Source: Aegilops tauschii subsp. strangulata (lineage: Eukaryota > Streptophyta > Magnoliopsida > Poales > Poaceae). From it: a stretch of 64,000 nt of DNA. Both the position numbers and the translations under genes were made by a program. Below, one piece after another: positions 1 to 11,445 of this stretch (positions within the stretch are counted from its first letter, which is position 1; each line of letters starts with the position of its first letter). Below the pieces are notes generated by a model that saw only the letters and a list, made by a program, of their open reading frames with translations, made no database searches and was not told the DNA's origin. The stretch covers positions 48,423,290 to 48,487,289 of the forward strand of contig NC_053039.3 in the NCBI RefSeq assembly GCF_002575655.3, given 5' to 3'.

Positions 1-1400
1 ATGCATATATACCAATAGACATGGTTCGCATGTCTCAATCTTTTCAAAAAACGAGTGAGTCCAAAGATCCATCTATATGGAGCTTCTTCATGCGTTCTAT
101 ACCAATATGACTCAAATGGCAGTGCCACAAGTATGTGGTACTATCATTACTATTTTATATCTTTTTTCACGAACATGTGTATCACTGCGATCGAGATTCA
201 TTTTAGGTGCAAGACCATTGAAGGTATTATTCAAATAAACAGAGTAACTATTATTCTCCTTAAATGAATAACCGTATTGCGATAAACATAATCCAATCAT
301 GCTCAACGCAAACACCAAATCTCGATGGTAGAGGGAGCATGCGATGCTTGATCACATCAACCTTGGAAACACTTTCAACACACATCGTCATCTCACCTTT
401 AGCTAGTCTCCATTTATTCCGCAGCTTTTATTTCGAGTTACTAACACTTAGCAACCGAACCGGTATCTAATACCCTGGTGCTGCTAGGAGTACTAGTAAA
501 GTACACATTCATATAATGTATATCCAATATACTTCTGTCGACCTTGCCTGCCTTCTCATCTACCAAGTATCTAGGGTAGTTCCGCTTCAGTGACCGTTCC
601 CCTCATTACAGAAGCACTTAGTCTCGGGTTTGGGTTCAACCTTGGGATTCTTCACTAGAGCAGCAAATGATTAGCTGTTTCATGAAGTATCCCTTTTGCC
701 CTTGCCCTTCTAGAAACTAGTGGTTTTACTAACCATCAACAATTGATGCTCCTTCTTGATTTCTACTTTCACGGTGTCAAACATCGCGAGTTGCTCAAGG
801 ATCATCATCTATCCTTGATATTTATAGTTCATCACGAAGCTCTAATAGCTTGGTGGCAGTGATTATGGAGAACCATCACTATCTCATCTGGAAGATTAAC
901 TCCCACTCGATTCAAGTGATTGTAGTACTCAGACAATCTGAGCACATGCTCAACGATTGAGCTTTTCTCCCTTAGTTTGCAGGCTTAAGAAACTTGTCAG
1001 AGGTCTCATACCTCTTGACGTGGGCACTAGTCCGAAATCCCAATTTCAGTCTTTGGAACATCTCATATGTTCTGCGACATTTCAAAAACCGTCTTTGGTG
1101 CCACAATTCTAAACCGTTAGCATTACGCACTGAACTATCACGTAGTCATCAAAACGTGTATGTCAGATGTTTCGCAACAACTACAAACGACGTTGAGGTT
1201 CAGCATACCGAGCGGTGCATTAAGGACATAAGCCTTCTGTGTAGCAATGAGGACAATCCTCAGTTTACGGACCCAGTCTGCATAATTGCTACTACCAACT
1301 TTGAACTAAATTTTCTCTAGGAACATATCTTAAACAGTAGAACTAAAGCGTATGACATAATTTGCAAAGACCTTTTGACTATGTTCATGATAATGAAGTT
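1..1400 (-). pseudogene. Decayed Copia gag-pol (gag, zinc knuckle, protease, start of integrase)
   Basis: Read on the minus strand, this stretch has the same order as the Copia pol at the right end of the window. Gag lies roughly 1400-650, the zinc-knuckle region is near 640-590, protease follows, and the pre-integrase segment is near 130-1. Alignable landmarks include the segment around 61-165, which matches 63290-63395 on the other copy. Many stops and frameshifts leave only short open frames, so no protein is expected. The gag boundary at about 1400 is an estimate from the usual gag length. Confidence 0.7.
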
Positions 1401-1581
1401 CATCTGATTATTTAATGAACTCCCACTCAAATAGACATCCCTCTAGTCATCTAAGTGATACATGATCCGAGTCAAACTAGGCCGTGTCCGATCATCACGT
1501 GAGACGGACTAGTCATCATCGGTGAACATCTCCATGTTGATCGTATCTACTATACGACTCATGTTCGACCTTTCGGTCTCT

Positions 1582-1682
1582 TGTGTTCCGAGGCCATGTC
1601 TGTACATGCTAGGCTCGTCAAGTCAACCTAAGTGTTTCGCATGTGTTCCGAGGCCATGTCTATACATGCTAGGCTCGTCAAC
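1582..1682. repeat. Two direct 41-bp repeats in the Copia leader
   Basis: Two copies, at 1582-1622 and 1642-1682, start 60 bases apart and differ by one base. They lie in the untranslated leader between primer site and gag of the left Copia element. The role is unknown; such leaders carry dimerisation and packaging signals in this lineage, but nothing here shows that directly. Confidence 0.75.
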
Positions 1683-2643
1683 ACCCGTTGTATTCGAACG
1701 TTAGAATCTATCACACCCGATTATCACGTGGTGCTTCGAAACAACGAACCTTCGCAACGGTGCACAGTTAGGGGGAACACGTCTCTTGAAATTTTTAGTG
1801 AGGGATCATCTTATTTATGCTACCGTCGTTCTAAGCAAATAAGATGCATAACATGATAAACATCACATGCAATCATAAAGTGACATGATATGGCCAATAT
1901 CATCTTGCGCCTTTTGATCTCCATCTTCGAGGCGCGGCATGATCACCTTTGTCACCGGCATGACACCATGATCTCCATCATCATGATCTCCATCATTGTG
2001 TCTTCAAGAAGTTGTCTCGCCAACTATTACTTCTACTACCATGGATAACGGTTAGCAATAAAGTAAAGTAATTACATGGCGTTTTTCATTGACACGCAGG
2101 TCATACAATAAATTAAGACAACTCCTATGGCTCCTGCCGGTTGTCATACTCATCGACATGCAAGTCGTGATTCCTATTTCAAGAACATGATCAATCTCAT
2201 ACATCACATATAACATTCATCACATCCTTTTGGCCATATCATATCACATAGCATACCCTGCAAAAACAAGTTAGACGTCCTCTAATTGTTGTTGAATGTT
2301 TTACGTGGCTGCTATGGGTTTCTAGCAAGAACGTTTCTTACGTACGCAAAAACCACAACGTGATATGCCAATTTCTATTTACCCTTCATCAGGACCCTTT
2401 TCATCGAATCCGATCCGACTAAAGTGGGAGAGACAGACACCCGCTAGCCACCTTATGCAACTAGTGCATGTCAGTCGGTGGAACCTTGTCTCACGTAAGA
2501 GTACGCGTAAGGTCGGTCCGGGCCGCTTCATCCCACGATGCCGCCTAATCAAGATAAGACTAGTAACGGCAAGTAAATTGACAAAATCGACGCCCACAAC
2601 TACTTTGTGTTCTACTCGTGCATAGAAACTACGCATAGACCTA

Positions 2644-2657
2644 GCTCATGATGCCAC
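2644..2657 (-). other. Copia primer binding site (initiator tRNA-Met type)
   Basis: The plus-strand sequence just left of the LTR reads GCTCATGATGCCAC. Its complement resembles the canonical TGGTATCAGAGC primer site with a few changes. Its position directly inside the LTR end fixes this LTR as the 5' LTR of a minus-strand element. Confidence 0.75.
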
Positions 2658-4441
2658 TGTTGGGGAACGTACAAGAATTTCAAAATTTTCTACGCATCAC
2701 CAAGATCAATCTATGGAGTAATCTAGCAACGAGGGGAAGGGGAGTGCATCTACATACCATTGTAGATCATGATGCGGAAGCGTTGCAAGAACGCGGATGA
2801 GGGAGTCGTACTCGTAGCGATTCAGATCGCGGTTGATTCCGATCTAAGCGCCAAACCACGGCGCCTCCGCGTTCAACACACGTGCAGCCCGGTGACGTCT
2901 CCCACGCCTTGATCCAGCAATGAGAGAGGGAGAGGTTGGGGAAGACTCCGTCCAGCAGCAGCACGACGGCGTGGTGGTGGTGGAGGAGCGTGGCAATCCC
3001 GCAGGGCGTCACCAAGCACCGCGGGAGAGGAGGAGGAAGAGGGGTAGGGCTGCGCCATGAGGGAGGGGTTTTCTCATGTGCATGGCAGCCCCAAACCCCA
3101 CTATATATAGGGGAAAGGGAGGGGCTGCGCCCCCATCTAGGGTTTCCCCCCCAAAGGGGTGCGGCCAGCCCTAGATGGGGCTTGGGGGGCGGCCAAGGGG
3201 GGGAGAGAGGGGGGCGCCCCACTAGATGGGCCTTAGGCCCATCTGAGCCTAGGGTTTCCCCCTTCCCCCCCTTCCTGAGCCCTGGGCCTCTTGTGGGGGG
3301 GCGCACCAGCCCACCTGGGGCTGGTCCCCTCCCACACTTGGCCCACGCAGCCCTCTGGGGCCGGTGGCCCCACCTGGTGGACCCCCGGGACCCTCCCGGT
3401 GGTCCCGGTACATTACCGATAGCACCCGAAACTTTTCCGGTGACCAAAACAGGACTTCCCATATATAAATCTTTACCTCTGGACCATTCCGTAACTCCTC
3501 GTGACGTCCGGGATCTCATCCGGGACTCCGAACAACATTCGGTATCGACGTATATCTATTCCCTATAACCCTAGCGTCATCGAACCTTCAGTGTGTAGAC
3601 CCTACGGGTTCGGGAACCATGCAGACATGACCGAGATGTTCTCCGGCCAATAACCAACAGCGGGATCTAGATACCCATGTTGGCTCCCACATGTTCCACG
3701 ATGATCTCATCGGATGAACCACGATGTCGGGGATTCAATCAATCCCGTATACAATTCCCTTTGTCTATCGGTATGTTACTTGCCCGAGATTCGATCGTCG
3801 ATATCCCGATACCTTGTTCAATCTCGTTACCGACATGTCTCTTTACTCGCTCCGTAACTCACATCATCCCATGATCAACTCCTTGGTCACACTGTGCACA
3901 TTATGATGATGTCCTACCGAGTGTGCCCAGAGATACCTCTTCGTTTACACGGAGTGACAAATCCCAGTCTCGATTCGTGCCAACCCAACAGACACTTTCG
4001 GAGATACCTGTAGTGCACCTTTATAGCCACCCAGTTACGTTGTGACGTTTGGTACACCCAAAGCATTCCTACGGTATCTGGGAGTTGCACAATCTCATGG
4101 TCTAAGGAAATGATACTTGACATTAGAAAAGCTCTGAGCAAACGAACTACACGATCTTGTGCTAGGCTTAGGATTGGGTCTTGTCCATCACATCATTCTC
4201 CTAATGATGTGATCCCGTTATCAACGACATCCAATGTCCATGGTCAGGAAACCGTAACCATCTATTGATCAACGAGCTAGTCAACTAGAGGCTTACTAGG
4301 GACATGGTGTTGTCTATGTATCCACACATGTATCTGAGTTTCCTATCAATACAATTCTAGCATGGATAATAAATGATTATCATGAACAAGGAAATATAAT
4401 AATAACCTATTTATTATTGCCTCTAGGGCATATTTCCAACA
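2658..4441 (-). repeat. 5' LTR of the left Angela-like Copia element
   Basis: On the minus strand it starts TGTTGGAAATATGCCC at 4441 and ends CCCCAACA at 2658, about 1.78 kb. It is collinear with the LTR at 58954-60652 over its full length, with divergence and indels in the GC-rich middle. The open frames inside it on both strands (for example 2767-3519 and 2936-3568) are by-products of GC-rich LTR sequence and are not genes. Confidence 0.92.
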
Positions 4442-4533
4442 GGCGGCGGTTTTGGGTAATTTATCCTTTACAGAATTAAAAATCAACATTACCTAGTGAT
4501 TGTACTAATCAGTGTCGTCTTGTTCGATTGCAG

Positions 4534-5768
4534 ACCTTCTACAGGTGTTCTGAGGAACACGAGGCGGAGGCGGCTAAGGTTCTTGAAGCCGAGTGCAAGC
4601 GCCTACTTTAGAACTTATGGCACGAGGCTAGGGTGCAGGCTGTTCAAGACTACCACGCCTCGACTAACATTAGGACGGCCAAGAAGAAATGTCGCAGCAA
4701 GTATCTGAGTAAGGAGAAGTACATGAAGGTAATTACCTATTCTTAAGGCCTTGTACCTAGTTTCCTTGATTTCATTCGTAGGCGTAGCGCTGAAATTTCT
4801 CTTTGCCAAATTTAGGTGCCCCCGAGGTGGTGTGCGGATAGGATGGACTGTTGGGAGGCCTTGGTGGATGAGTGGTGCTCTCCCCAATGGCTACCCGAAC
4901 ACAACAAGGCCAGGGATAAGCGTGCCCAAATGCGAGGTGTGCCACACCATCAAGGGAGCTCCAACCTGTTTGAGTACGGGGATCACTGGGTATGTGGTTT
5001 GCTTCACGATTCATGCAATTTCATTCTTCATCTTAGCTTGATCCCTTAACTAATATGTTGTTCCTCTCTTTTAGGTGTATCACAACAAGAAGGAGGTGCC
5101 ACCGCTGTACGACCTCTATGCCATGGCCCATACTGCCCCGTACAAGAAGGCCAAGGCATTCTCTGAGTCTGACCTCGATCATCCAGAGAGCTTCACCAAC
5201 ATCTCCTCCCACAACAAGCTCGTGAGGTACAGAGACTTTGGGAAGGCGACGAAAGGGATGACTTCAACCCGAGCCAGAGTCCTTTTGATCTAGAGCTCGT
5301 GATGCTATCTGGTGAGGGGAGGAAACATGGCTCGATAGCCATTGGGGATGGACTGATACGTTGTCCTAGAAGTCTCCCGGAGATCAAGAAGTGCCATGTG
5401 AGGTCTCTTCCTGAGATACTGCCTCGACCACGGCCAGTGGAGCTCGCCATTGAGGCTAGGGCCCAGGAGCTTATGGCGGAGGCAAACAGGCAGGCTAAGC
5501 AGAGGGAGACAGAGTTGGAGGAGAGGACGGCTAGTCTGTTGGGGGCAGAGAGGAACCGGAACGACGCGTCTCACCGGGCCCTATACGAGCTCCTCGTGGT
5601 AAGTTTCTCCTGCATATTAGCCAAATCATGCACGTAATGTTCGTTTCATTACTAACTAATATGACTATCTCGTGAAAACAAAATGTGCAGTCTGTGTGCG
5701 AGAAAAACGGTCAGACCCCTCCGCCGATGCCCCAGATTCCTATAGCGGACACGATGAGTTTCATTTGA
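4534..5768 (+). pseudogene. CACTA transposase-associated protein (Transposase_24, Ptta/En/Spm), C-terminal exons
   Basis: Four exons can be read: 4534-4728, 4816-4989, 5075-5598 and 5691-5768, each bounded by GT and AG. Exon 2 contains the family pattern around WCADRMDCWEALVDEWCS followed by the EHNKARDKRAQ helix and an HHQGSSN segment. Exon 3 continues with YHNKKEVPPLYDLYAMAH and ends in a charged coiled-coil stretch (VELAIEARAQELMAEANRQA). This matches the plant Ptta/En/Spm second protein of CACTA elements, which accompanies the catalytic TNP2-type transposase. Exon 1 has a stop (TAG) and exon 3 a frameshift near 5250, so the copy is broken. The catalytic transposase itself is not in the window. 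Confidence 0.75.
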
Positions 5769-6413
5769 ATGGTCATTAGTTACTAGTATTCACATTTCAA
5801 TTGCATCATGCTAACGAGACATTGCAAATGATCTTTGGTTCAGCATGCCTCCCGACAAGCATCGACCGATCCTTCTCCGTCTCGCAGTGGCGCAACCCCG
5901 ACCCCGACCGGTCCTTCTCCGTCTCGCACTAGCGCAAACCCAACCGGTCCTTCACCTCTGTGATGACGGTAAGTTTTCCCTAGTGTTTTGCTTACCAAAT
6001 GCATAAAGACCTAGACTTAGCTTTATTTCCTCCAAAATGCTTACCATAATGACCTAGACTTAACTAATCTTCCTCCAAAATGACATAATTAGCTTACTTA
6101 GCTCCAAAATGATCTATACTTAGCTTTGTTTCCTCCGAAATGATCTATACTTAGCTTTGTTTCCTCCAAAATGCTTAGTTACCTGGGTTAGCTCAATAAA
6201 GACCTATAATTAGCTTACTTATGTCAAAAATGGCATAATATGCTTAGTTAACTAAAAAATGACCAAGTTTACCTAGGTTAGCTCCAATATGATCCATTTT
6301 ACCTAGGTTAGCTCCAAGATGACCTATTTACCTAGCTTAGCTCTAAAATGACCTACACACTTAGCATTTTTACCTAGCTTAGCTAAAAAAGGCATTTTTT
6401 CTTACCTTAGTTA

Positions 6414-6540
6414 GAAGAAGAAGAAGATAAAGAAGAGGAGAGGAGACTAAGAAAGAGAAGATAAATTCTTCTTTTTCTTCTTCTTTTTCTTCTTCTTTTT
6501 CTTCTTTTTCTTCTAGCTAGTCTTCTTCTTCTTCTTCTAA
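6414..6540. repeat. Purine tract facing a pyrimidine tract (GAA / CTT repeats)
   Basis: About 45 bases of GAAGAAGA-type purine sequence are followed, after a very short spacer, by about 75 bases of CTTCTTTTT-type pyrimidine sequence. The two halves are imperfectly complementary and could fold into a long hairpin. The tract lies in the 3' region of the CACTA element. Confidence 0.7.
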
Positions 6541-6759
6541 CTTTCATCTTTCCTAATTTGCAGATTTGCTTTAGCAGAGGAGCTTGCGTTCATGGAGTCT
6601 ACTCTTCTCCTTGTGCTTCTTTTATGTTCTTCGAAACTTGTTGTTTGGATATGTGTTGGATACGTTGTTGGATATGTGTTGTTGCAAACTTGTTGGATAT
6701 GTTGGAAACTTGTTGGATATGTTGTTGGATATGCTTGTCTATATATATCTTCAAATGTT

Positions 6760-6768
<9 letters not shown>

Positions 6769-6803
<35 letters not shown>

Positions 6804-6817
6804 TGTGTGTGTGTGAA
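6769..6817. repeat. TG dinucleotide microsatellite
   Basis: An almost uninterrupted run of TG with one GGG interruption follows a short TATATATA run. The cysteine/valine-rich open frames here are products of the repeat and not genes. Confidence 0.95.
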
Positions 6818-6884
6818 ATTCTATGAAATTGAATGAATTTAAGAAAAAACAGAAAAAAAAAACAAGGGGCTATACAGCCTCTTT

Positions 6885-7360
6885 GCAGTCTGCTGGCAGA
6901 CAGCAAAGAGCTTTGCCCTCAGCCAGCAGACGGCAAAGCTGCCACGTGGCAGCTACCTGTGCAACCTGGGGGCACTAGCTGGCCTATTTGGTTTCTTTGC
7001 CGTCTGCCAGCTGACGGCATAGCATGCCACGTGGCAGCACCTGGGGGCTGGCCTATTTGGTTACTTTGTCGTCTGCTGGCAGACAGCAAAGGTGCAATGG
7101 TCTTTGCTGTCTGCCAGCGGACGGCAAAGCACGCCGTTAACCACTTAACGGACCTAAGCTGGCATGTGTGCCGTCCAGACCCTTTGTCGTCTGCTGGAAG
7201 ACGGCGAAGATGCAAAGGTCTTTGCCGTCAGCCAGCAGACGGAAAATAGCCCTTTGTCGTAGTCTGTTCAGCCGGACGTGTTGCCGTCTGCTGGCTGGCG
7301 GCAAAGCCCTTTGCCGCCCGCCAGGCATACCTTTGCCGTCAGCCATAGTAGATGGCAAAG
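6885..7360. repeat. CACTA subterminal repeats (CTTTGCCGTC motifs)
   Basis: At least a dozen copies of CTTTGCCGTC or its complement, some with one change, occur in both orientations. They are often paired as CTTTGCCGTCTGC..GCAGACGGCAAAG. This is the typical subterminal array of Triticeae CACTA elements and the likely binding region of the transposase. Confidence 0.85.
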
Positions 7361-7378
7361 TTCCTGATTCCTGTAGTG
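7351..7378 (+). repeat. CACTA terminal inverted repeat (right end)
   Basis: The terminus ends in GATTCCTGTAGTG, the complement of CACTACAGGAATC. The conserved CACTA end lies outermost, which fixes the element border at 7378. Confidence 0.82.
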
Positions 7379-8348
7379 ATATACACATAGAGAATCAATG
7401 AATCACGATGCAAGCTAGCCATGAACTTACTTCATCGTGGCTGCCGCCCTAATGGCCGGTCACATTTGAACTTCGAAGTGCTATATGCCATCGGGAGTTA
7501 GTTTCACTACCTTCTTTTGTTTGAAGTGAAAAGTCTCACTACTTTCATAAGATAAAATCGAGGGATCTTCATGAGATTAATCGATGCAGAAATTATATTT
7601 AACAATTAATTCCGTTGTGTCAGAAGACCATTCCCAGTAGCAACACACACATTCATAACTTCTCTTGATCAATCCATGTTCACATTACACACAAGAATAC
7701 TGTACAATCTAGAGCTGACAACTATCAAACTAAATGCATGCATGGTGAACACTTGAGGTGTCGTTGCTCAGATGTCGGTTGTGATTGACCATCTCGTGAC
7801 ATACCATCGTTGATGAAGTGAAGCATAGATCAGAAATATCCAACTTGTAGATAGGGACAACAATGAGGCCCCAGACCCACCAAACCAACGAGGATTTCAT
7901 CTTTTAGGGGTGGGTGAGAGAGAACCTTTCCCATGGGGATATTTACTGAAGTAGTTTATTCCCCATAGGGTAACGGGATGGGGACGGTATCCTATTCCCC
8001 GCACCCATTCATCCTTGATCATGCAAACGGGGATGGAGACGGGGTAATGGGGAATATATCAGGACATGAATGTTCTAGGGAGGGCATAGGGGATTCTCCC
8101 CATTTCCATTTCTATTTGTATACACACGAACAAAGGTTGAATCCATGGAGATCCAACAGACTGAATCCCATGAGACATGTTGGAGACATACCTTAACACA
8201 CCCTCTGGCAAAGCTAGATGCCCCGTCAGGACATGAGCTGAGCGTGGAGGATGTTATTTCATCTTCATGGAGTTGCGGCCACTTTGTCACCTGAGAAGGA
8301 CACAAACCCTAATAAAAGAACACCTAAAACGGAGCAGAAACCCTTCCA
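7379..8348. other. Intergenic, no recognised gene
   Basis: No open frame of convincing composition. Around 7890-8110 the sequence is rich in GGGGA and CCCC motifs, but I see no conserved protein in any frame. It separates the CACTA end from a LINE remnant. Confidence 0.6.
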
Positions 8349-9680
8349 TTGGTAAGGGCGATCGAACGGTTTCCAAAAGAGCAACCGACACGTAGCGTGG
8401 ATATTTCTGAGACCCCAGAACCAACATTGTTGTTAGCGGAGCTAAGAAAACTAGCATCCACTTGTGAGAATATTATGGTTGGATTGAAAACTTTTAAACA
8501 GTCAACTATCTGGCGCCTGGGTGATGGCGCTAGAATTGATATATGGAAGGTCACTCGATCCGAGGGAGCCATGACCAGAGGGTTATGACACCTAGAGGAT
8601 ATTCTTTACTACAAACGGGCCAAGAGTTAATTGATCCAAATTCTGGGAACCGGGATGAGTAGCTGATCAAGGATAACTTGTAGCTCATAGACGCACGGTT
8701 AGGTGAATTTAATAGCGTGGCAATATACAAAGTCGGGTTGCTTCACAATGAGCTCGGTGTATCTGGAGGCATGGAGATCTAAGTACATGACTGCGGCCTG
8801 TCTTAATGAGGGTGTTGGAGGGATGGAGCCACATCTGTTTTGGAAGTTGTTGTGGGGGAGATTGGTACCCACTAAAGTTCATATTTTCAATTGGAGGGTG
8901 TTGCATGGCCTAGTTCCTTATTATTGTTCTTTGGCTGATCGTCATACGCAAACCCCCGTTGTATGCCATGTTTGTCGCGTGGATCCCTAAGATCTCAGGC
9001 ATACGTTGTTCCTATGCGATAGAGCTAAGGAAGTTGTGCTGCGAGAATTCATAGATAATTTAACGCCTCAGGAGCGACTGGGAGCTATAACTCCGGAGCA
9101 ACTTCTTTGTGGTGAGCTTCCTGGCGGGATGGCTCTTCCCATTGTGAATGGAATTGAGACTATTATGGTTCCATCATGGTATCTCTGGTGAGATCACCGA
9201 AAAATTTCACATGGTAAGACGTGGTATCCCCTACCAGATCGGCCATAAATATAGAAGGGGTTGTGGTGAATGCTTTGGCTCGTAAGATAAAAGCTCCGGT
9301 TTGGAATGTCAAACGGAGCAGGAAAACGGCGAGGACTATAAAACATAACATTGATGTGAGTTTTTACCCAGACATGGGGGTTTGAGCGACGGGAGCTTTA
9401 CTCCGAGACTCCAATGGGGCGTTCATCGTTGCATCATGTTCTTTTAAAGAGGTTGTCATGGACGTTGCATCAATAGAAGCATTCGCACTGTTGGAAGGGT
9501 CATGACTTGCAGAGTTGTTGGGGATCTTCTCGGTGGCGGTGGGAAGTAATTCAATGGAGATAGTTCAAGTCATTATTGATCCAGTCGAGTATCGAGCATA
9601 AGAAGAAGTGGTGACTGATGTCTGTCGGGAGGTTTCGAATTCTTTCGGCATGGCGACTATAGCACACTGTGCTCGGGAAG
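8349..9680 (+). pseudogene. LINE (non-LTR) retrotransposon ORF2 remnant: zf-RVT and RNase H region
   Basis: The fragment begins with the WRLGDGARIDIWKVTR segment usual after plant LINE reverse transcriptases. The zf-RVT region follows at about 8703-8990 (FWKLLWGRLVPTKVHIFNWR, then CHVCRVDP). A decayed RNase H-like domain lies at about 9260-9620 (VSFYPD, LRDSNGAFIVAS, then a VIID-like site). Several stops and frameshifts are present and the reverse transcriptase itself is missing. This is a dead 3' end of an L1-clade plant LINE, on the strand opposite to the better preserved LINE at 51.5-55.5 kb. Confidence 0.72.
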
Positions 9681-9683
9681 GCA

Positions 9684-9756
9684 ATGTTCTTATACTATGG
9701 GACGAAGTGTAGTGTCAAAATCGTTTTTATATTATGGATTTATGGGACGGAGGGAG
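9684..9756. mobile_element. Two right-half ends of a Stowaway MITE in tandem
   Basis: The segment 9706-9756 matches the right half of a Stowaway element (TAGTGTCAAAA.. ending GGGACGGAGGGAG). A second, more decayed copy of the same end lies just upstream at 9684-9705. No left half is visible, so it is a rearranged remnant. Confidence 0.5.
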
Positions 9757-9770
9757 TGACCAGGACGCGT

Positions 9771-9796
9771 CTAGGGAGCAGCCGGCTGCTCCCTAG
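9771..9796. repeat. Perfect 26-bp palindrome
   Basis: The 13 bases CTAGGGAGCAGCC are followed directly by their exact complement, with no spacer. It may be the outer terminus of the old element that contains the FAR1 pseudogene and the minus-strand gene. A partial similarity (CCAGGGAGCACCTGG) exists near 33461, but no matched inverted repeat could be established. Confidence 0.8.
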
Positions 9797-11445
9797 CGTT
9801 CCATGGCGGCCGAACCAAATAAGGTAAGTTTTTGTCCCCCCAGTACAGAAAAGGTAAGGCCCACAAAACATCCCCATCCCGATTCCCTCGCCCCCAGCCC
9901 CCCTGTTCCTTTGCCCCGACCCAACCAACCTCCTCTCCATGGCATATCTGTTGGTCCCATCCTCACGTGCTCTTCCTCCCCCATCCCTTGCACCAGGCGA
10001 CTGCTTCCACGTCCATTACCTACCCACCCAGCCATCTTCTTCTCCCCTAAGTAAGGCACAGATTACTTGCCCACGCTCCCACAAGATCTAGGAGACCTTC
10101 AGATCCCTTGTAATGGCGACAACAAAACCTTCAGATGACCTGCAATGGCGCCTTGATTAGTTGCTTCTCCTCTTAAAGCTTCTCTGAACTGAGAAGGGGA
10201 AAAACAAGAGAAAGGGGCAGAGGTGCAATTTTAGAGGTCGGATCTCTCACCTTCTTCGACTTGATTTTGCAGTTTCTCATCAGTTTTCTGAAGCCCAGAC
10301 TGTCTCCCATGCCATATAAATCCCGATGAGTACAAGAACATATAAACACCTCTGTAAAAAAACTAAAATGTTTGCCATTTGTTCTGTTGTTCTCGAGGTT
10401 CTCTTAATCACATGCTTCTCTTTTTACTAATACTATACATGAACAAGATGAAAAAGTTACTTCATCTACTTGCACATAAACAAGGCAACTTTCATGCTAT
10501 TTTGGGGCAAATGCACAAGTGACAGACAAGCAAGTCTTAAAACCTTTGAACCTTAGAAGTCCAAGTTATTCATCGTGAGAAAATGATGGTGCTGACATAC
10601 ATAAGGCAATTTAACCACTACATTTGAGATGCTCTTAATCACTACATGCTTCTCTTTTTAGGTTGTCATTATACTGATCCTACACAGGGATGTATTAATA
10701 AGTGGCAACTTTTATGCTTTGTTTAGGCAACTGCAATACTATAGACACGCAAGTCGTGTATAAAAACTTGGTGCTGCTGAATTAATAAACTGTGCAATTT
10801 TGTGAGCATATGTGGAGAACAGGGAAAGTGCAGATCATAAAAGCTAGGCATAAGCAAATATATAGACTGTGTTTTAGGCAAAAATGAGTGTTGATTTCAA
10901 GAGAAAACATACATGTATGAACAAAAACTTGGGAGTAACCTAGATGCAAATCTTCTAATTTGCTTATAAATGTATGGTGCTTTGATGTTTTAATTGTAGA
11001 TCAGATTTCTCACCTCCTTGGCAATGTGGTAGATTCCATGTAACTTGCTTATTAAATGCTCTTGGAGACATGATGTCTGTGGTGTCCCTGCTTGTATGGA
11101 TATAAAAAATGTGTATGAGCAAAAAAACAAAAATTGACTGTTGAAAACCTTCTGATTTGCTAGTTGCTATGTTTTTAAAAGAAAAATTCATGTCCTTGAA
11201 CAAAAACATAGCAACTTACATGAAAATTTTGGCAAAAATGCAAAATAGTACATATCAAAAATGATGATGAGTAACATGAATAGGATGAATAGTTACTTCA
11301 TCTACTTGCACACAATCATGGCAACTTCCATACTATTGTGGGGCAAATGCAGCATAACAGACAAGCAAGTCTTAAAAAAACCTTTGGACCTTACAAGTTA
11401 TTCATTATGGAAAAATGATGGTGCTACATACATAAGGCAACTTAC
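9797..11445. other. Non-coding part of an old element, with a direct repeat
   Basis: No gene is recognised up to the putative exon at 11446-11551. Two diverged direct copies lie at about 10444-10616 and 11268-11445. Both contain GGGGCAAATGCA, GACAAGCAAGTCTTAAAA and AATGATGGTGCT blocks in the same order. Proline-rich open frames at 9803-10054 come from C-rich sequence and look non-coding. Confidence 0.55.

Larger units (their letters stand above)
1..4441 (-). mobile_element. Truncated Angela/BARE1-like Copia LTR retrotransposon, 5' part
   Basis: The element reads on the minus strand. Its 5' LTR is 2658-4441, a tRNA-Met-type primer site abuts it on the left, and a leader and decayed gag-pol continue to the left edge. 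Positions 1-700 match, base for base with many substitutions, the same strand of the better preserved Copia element near 63240-63960. The other LTR would lie left of the window. The LTR meets the CACTA remnant at 4441/4442, so this Copia probably inserted into that CACTA. The flanking five bases are GGCGG; the matching duplication cannot be seen. Confidence 0.88.
4442..7378 (+). mobile_element. CACTA (En/Spm) DNA transposon, 3' part
   Basis: This stretch contains the last exons of a Transposase_24-type gene, then a long 3' region rich in short repeats, then subterminal repeats built on CTTTGCCGTC and its complement. It ends at 7378 in a terminus whose complement starts CACTACAGGAATC. Those are the hallmarks of a CACTA terminus; the three bases outside are ATA. 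The 5' end is missing because the Copia LTR interrupts it at 4441. A minisatellite (TTGTTGGATATG units, about 6640-6735) and a TG microsatellite lie inside. Confidence 0.8.

Noticed and set aside
2767..3519. 250-codon frame on the minus strand, rich in Pro, Gly and Arg
   Set aside because: It lies inside the Copia LTR; the matching LTR at 58954-60652 has no equivalent conserved protein.
6558..6836. Cys/Val/Trp-rich frames
   Set aside because: Products of the TTGTTGGATATG minisatellite and TG microsatellite.
9803..10054. Proline-rich 83-codon frame
   Set aside because: Both strands are open here because of C-rich sequence; no domain, no splice or promoter signals.
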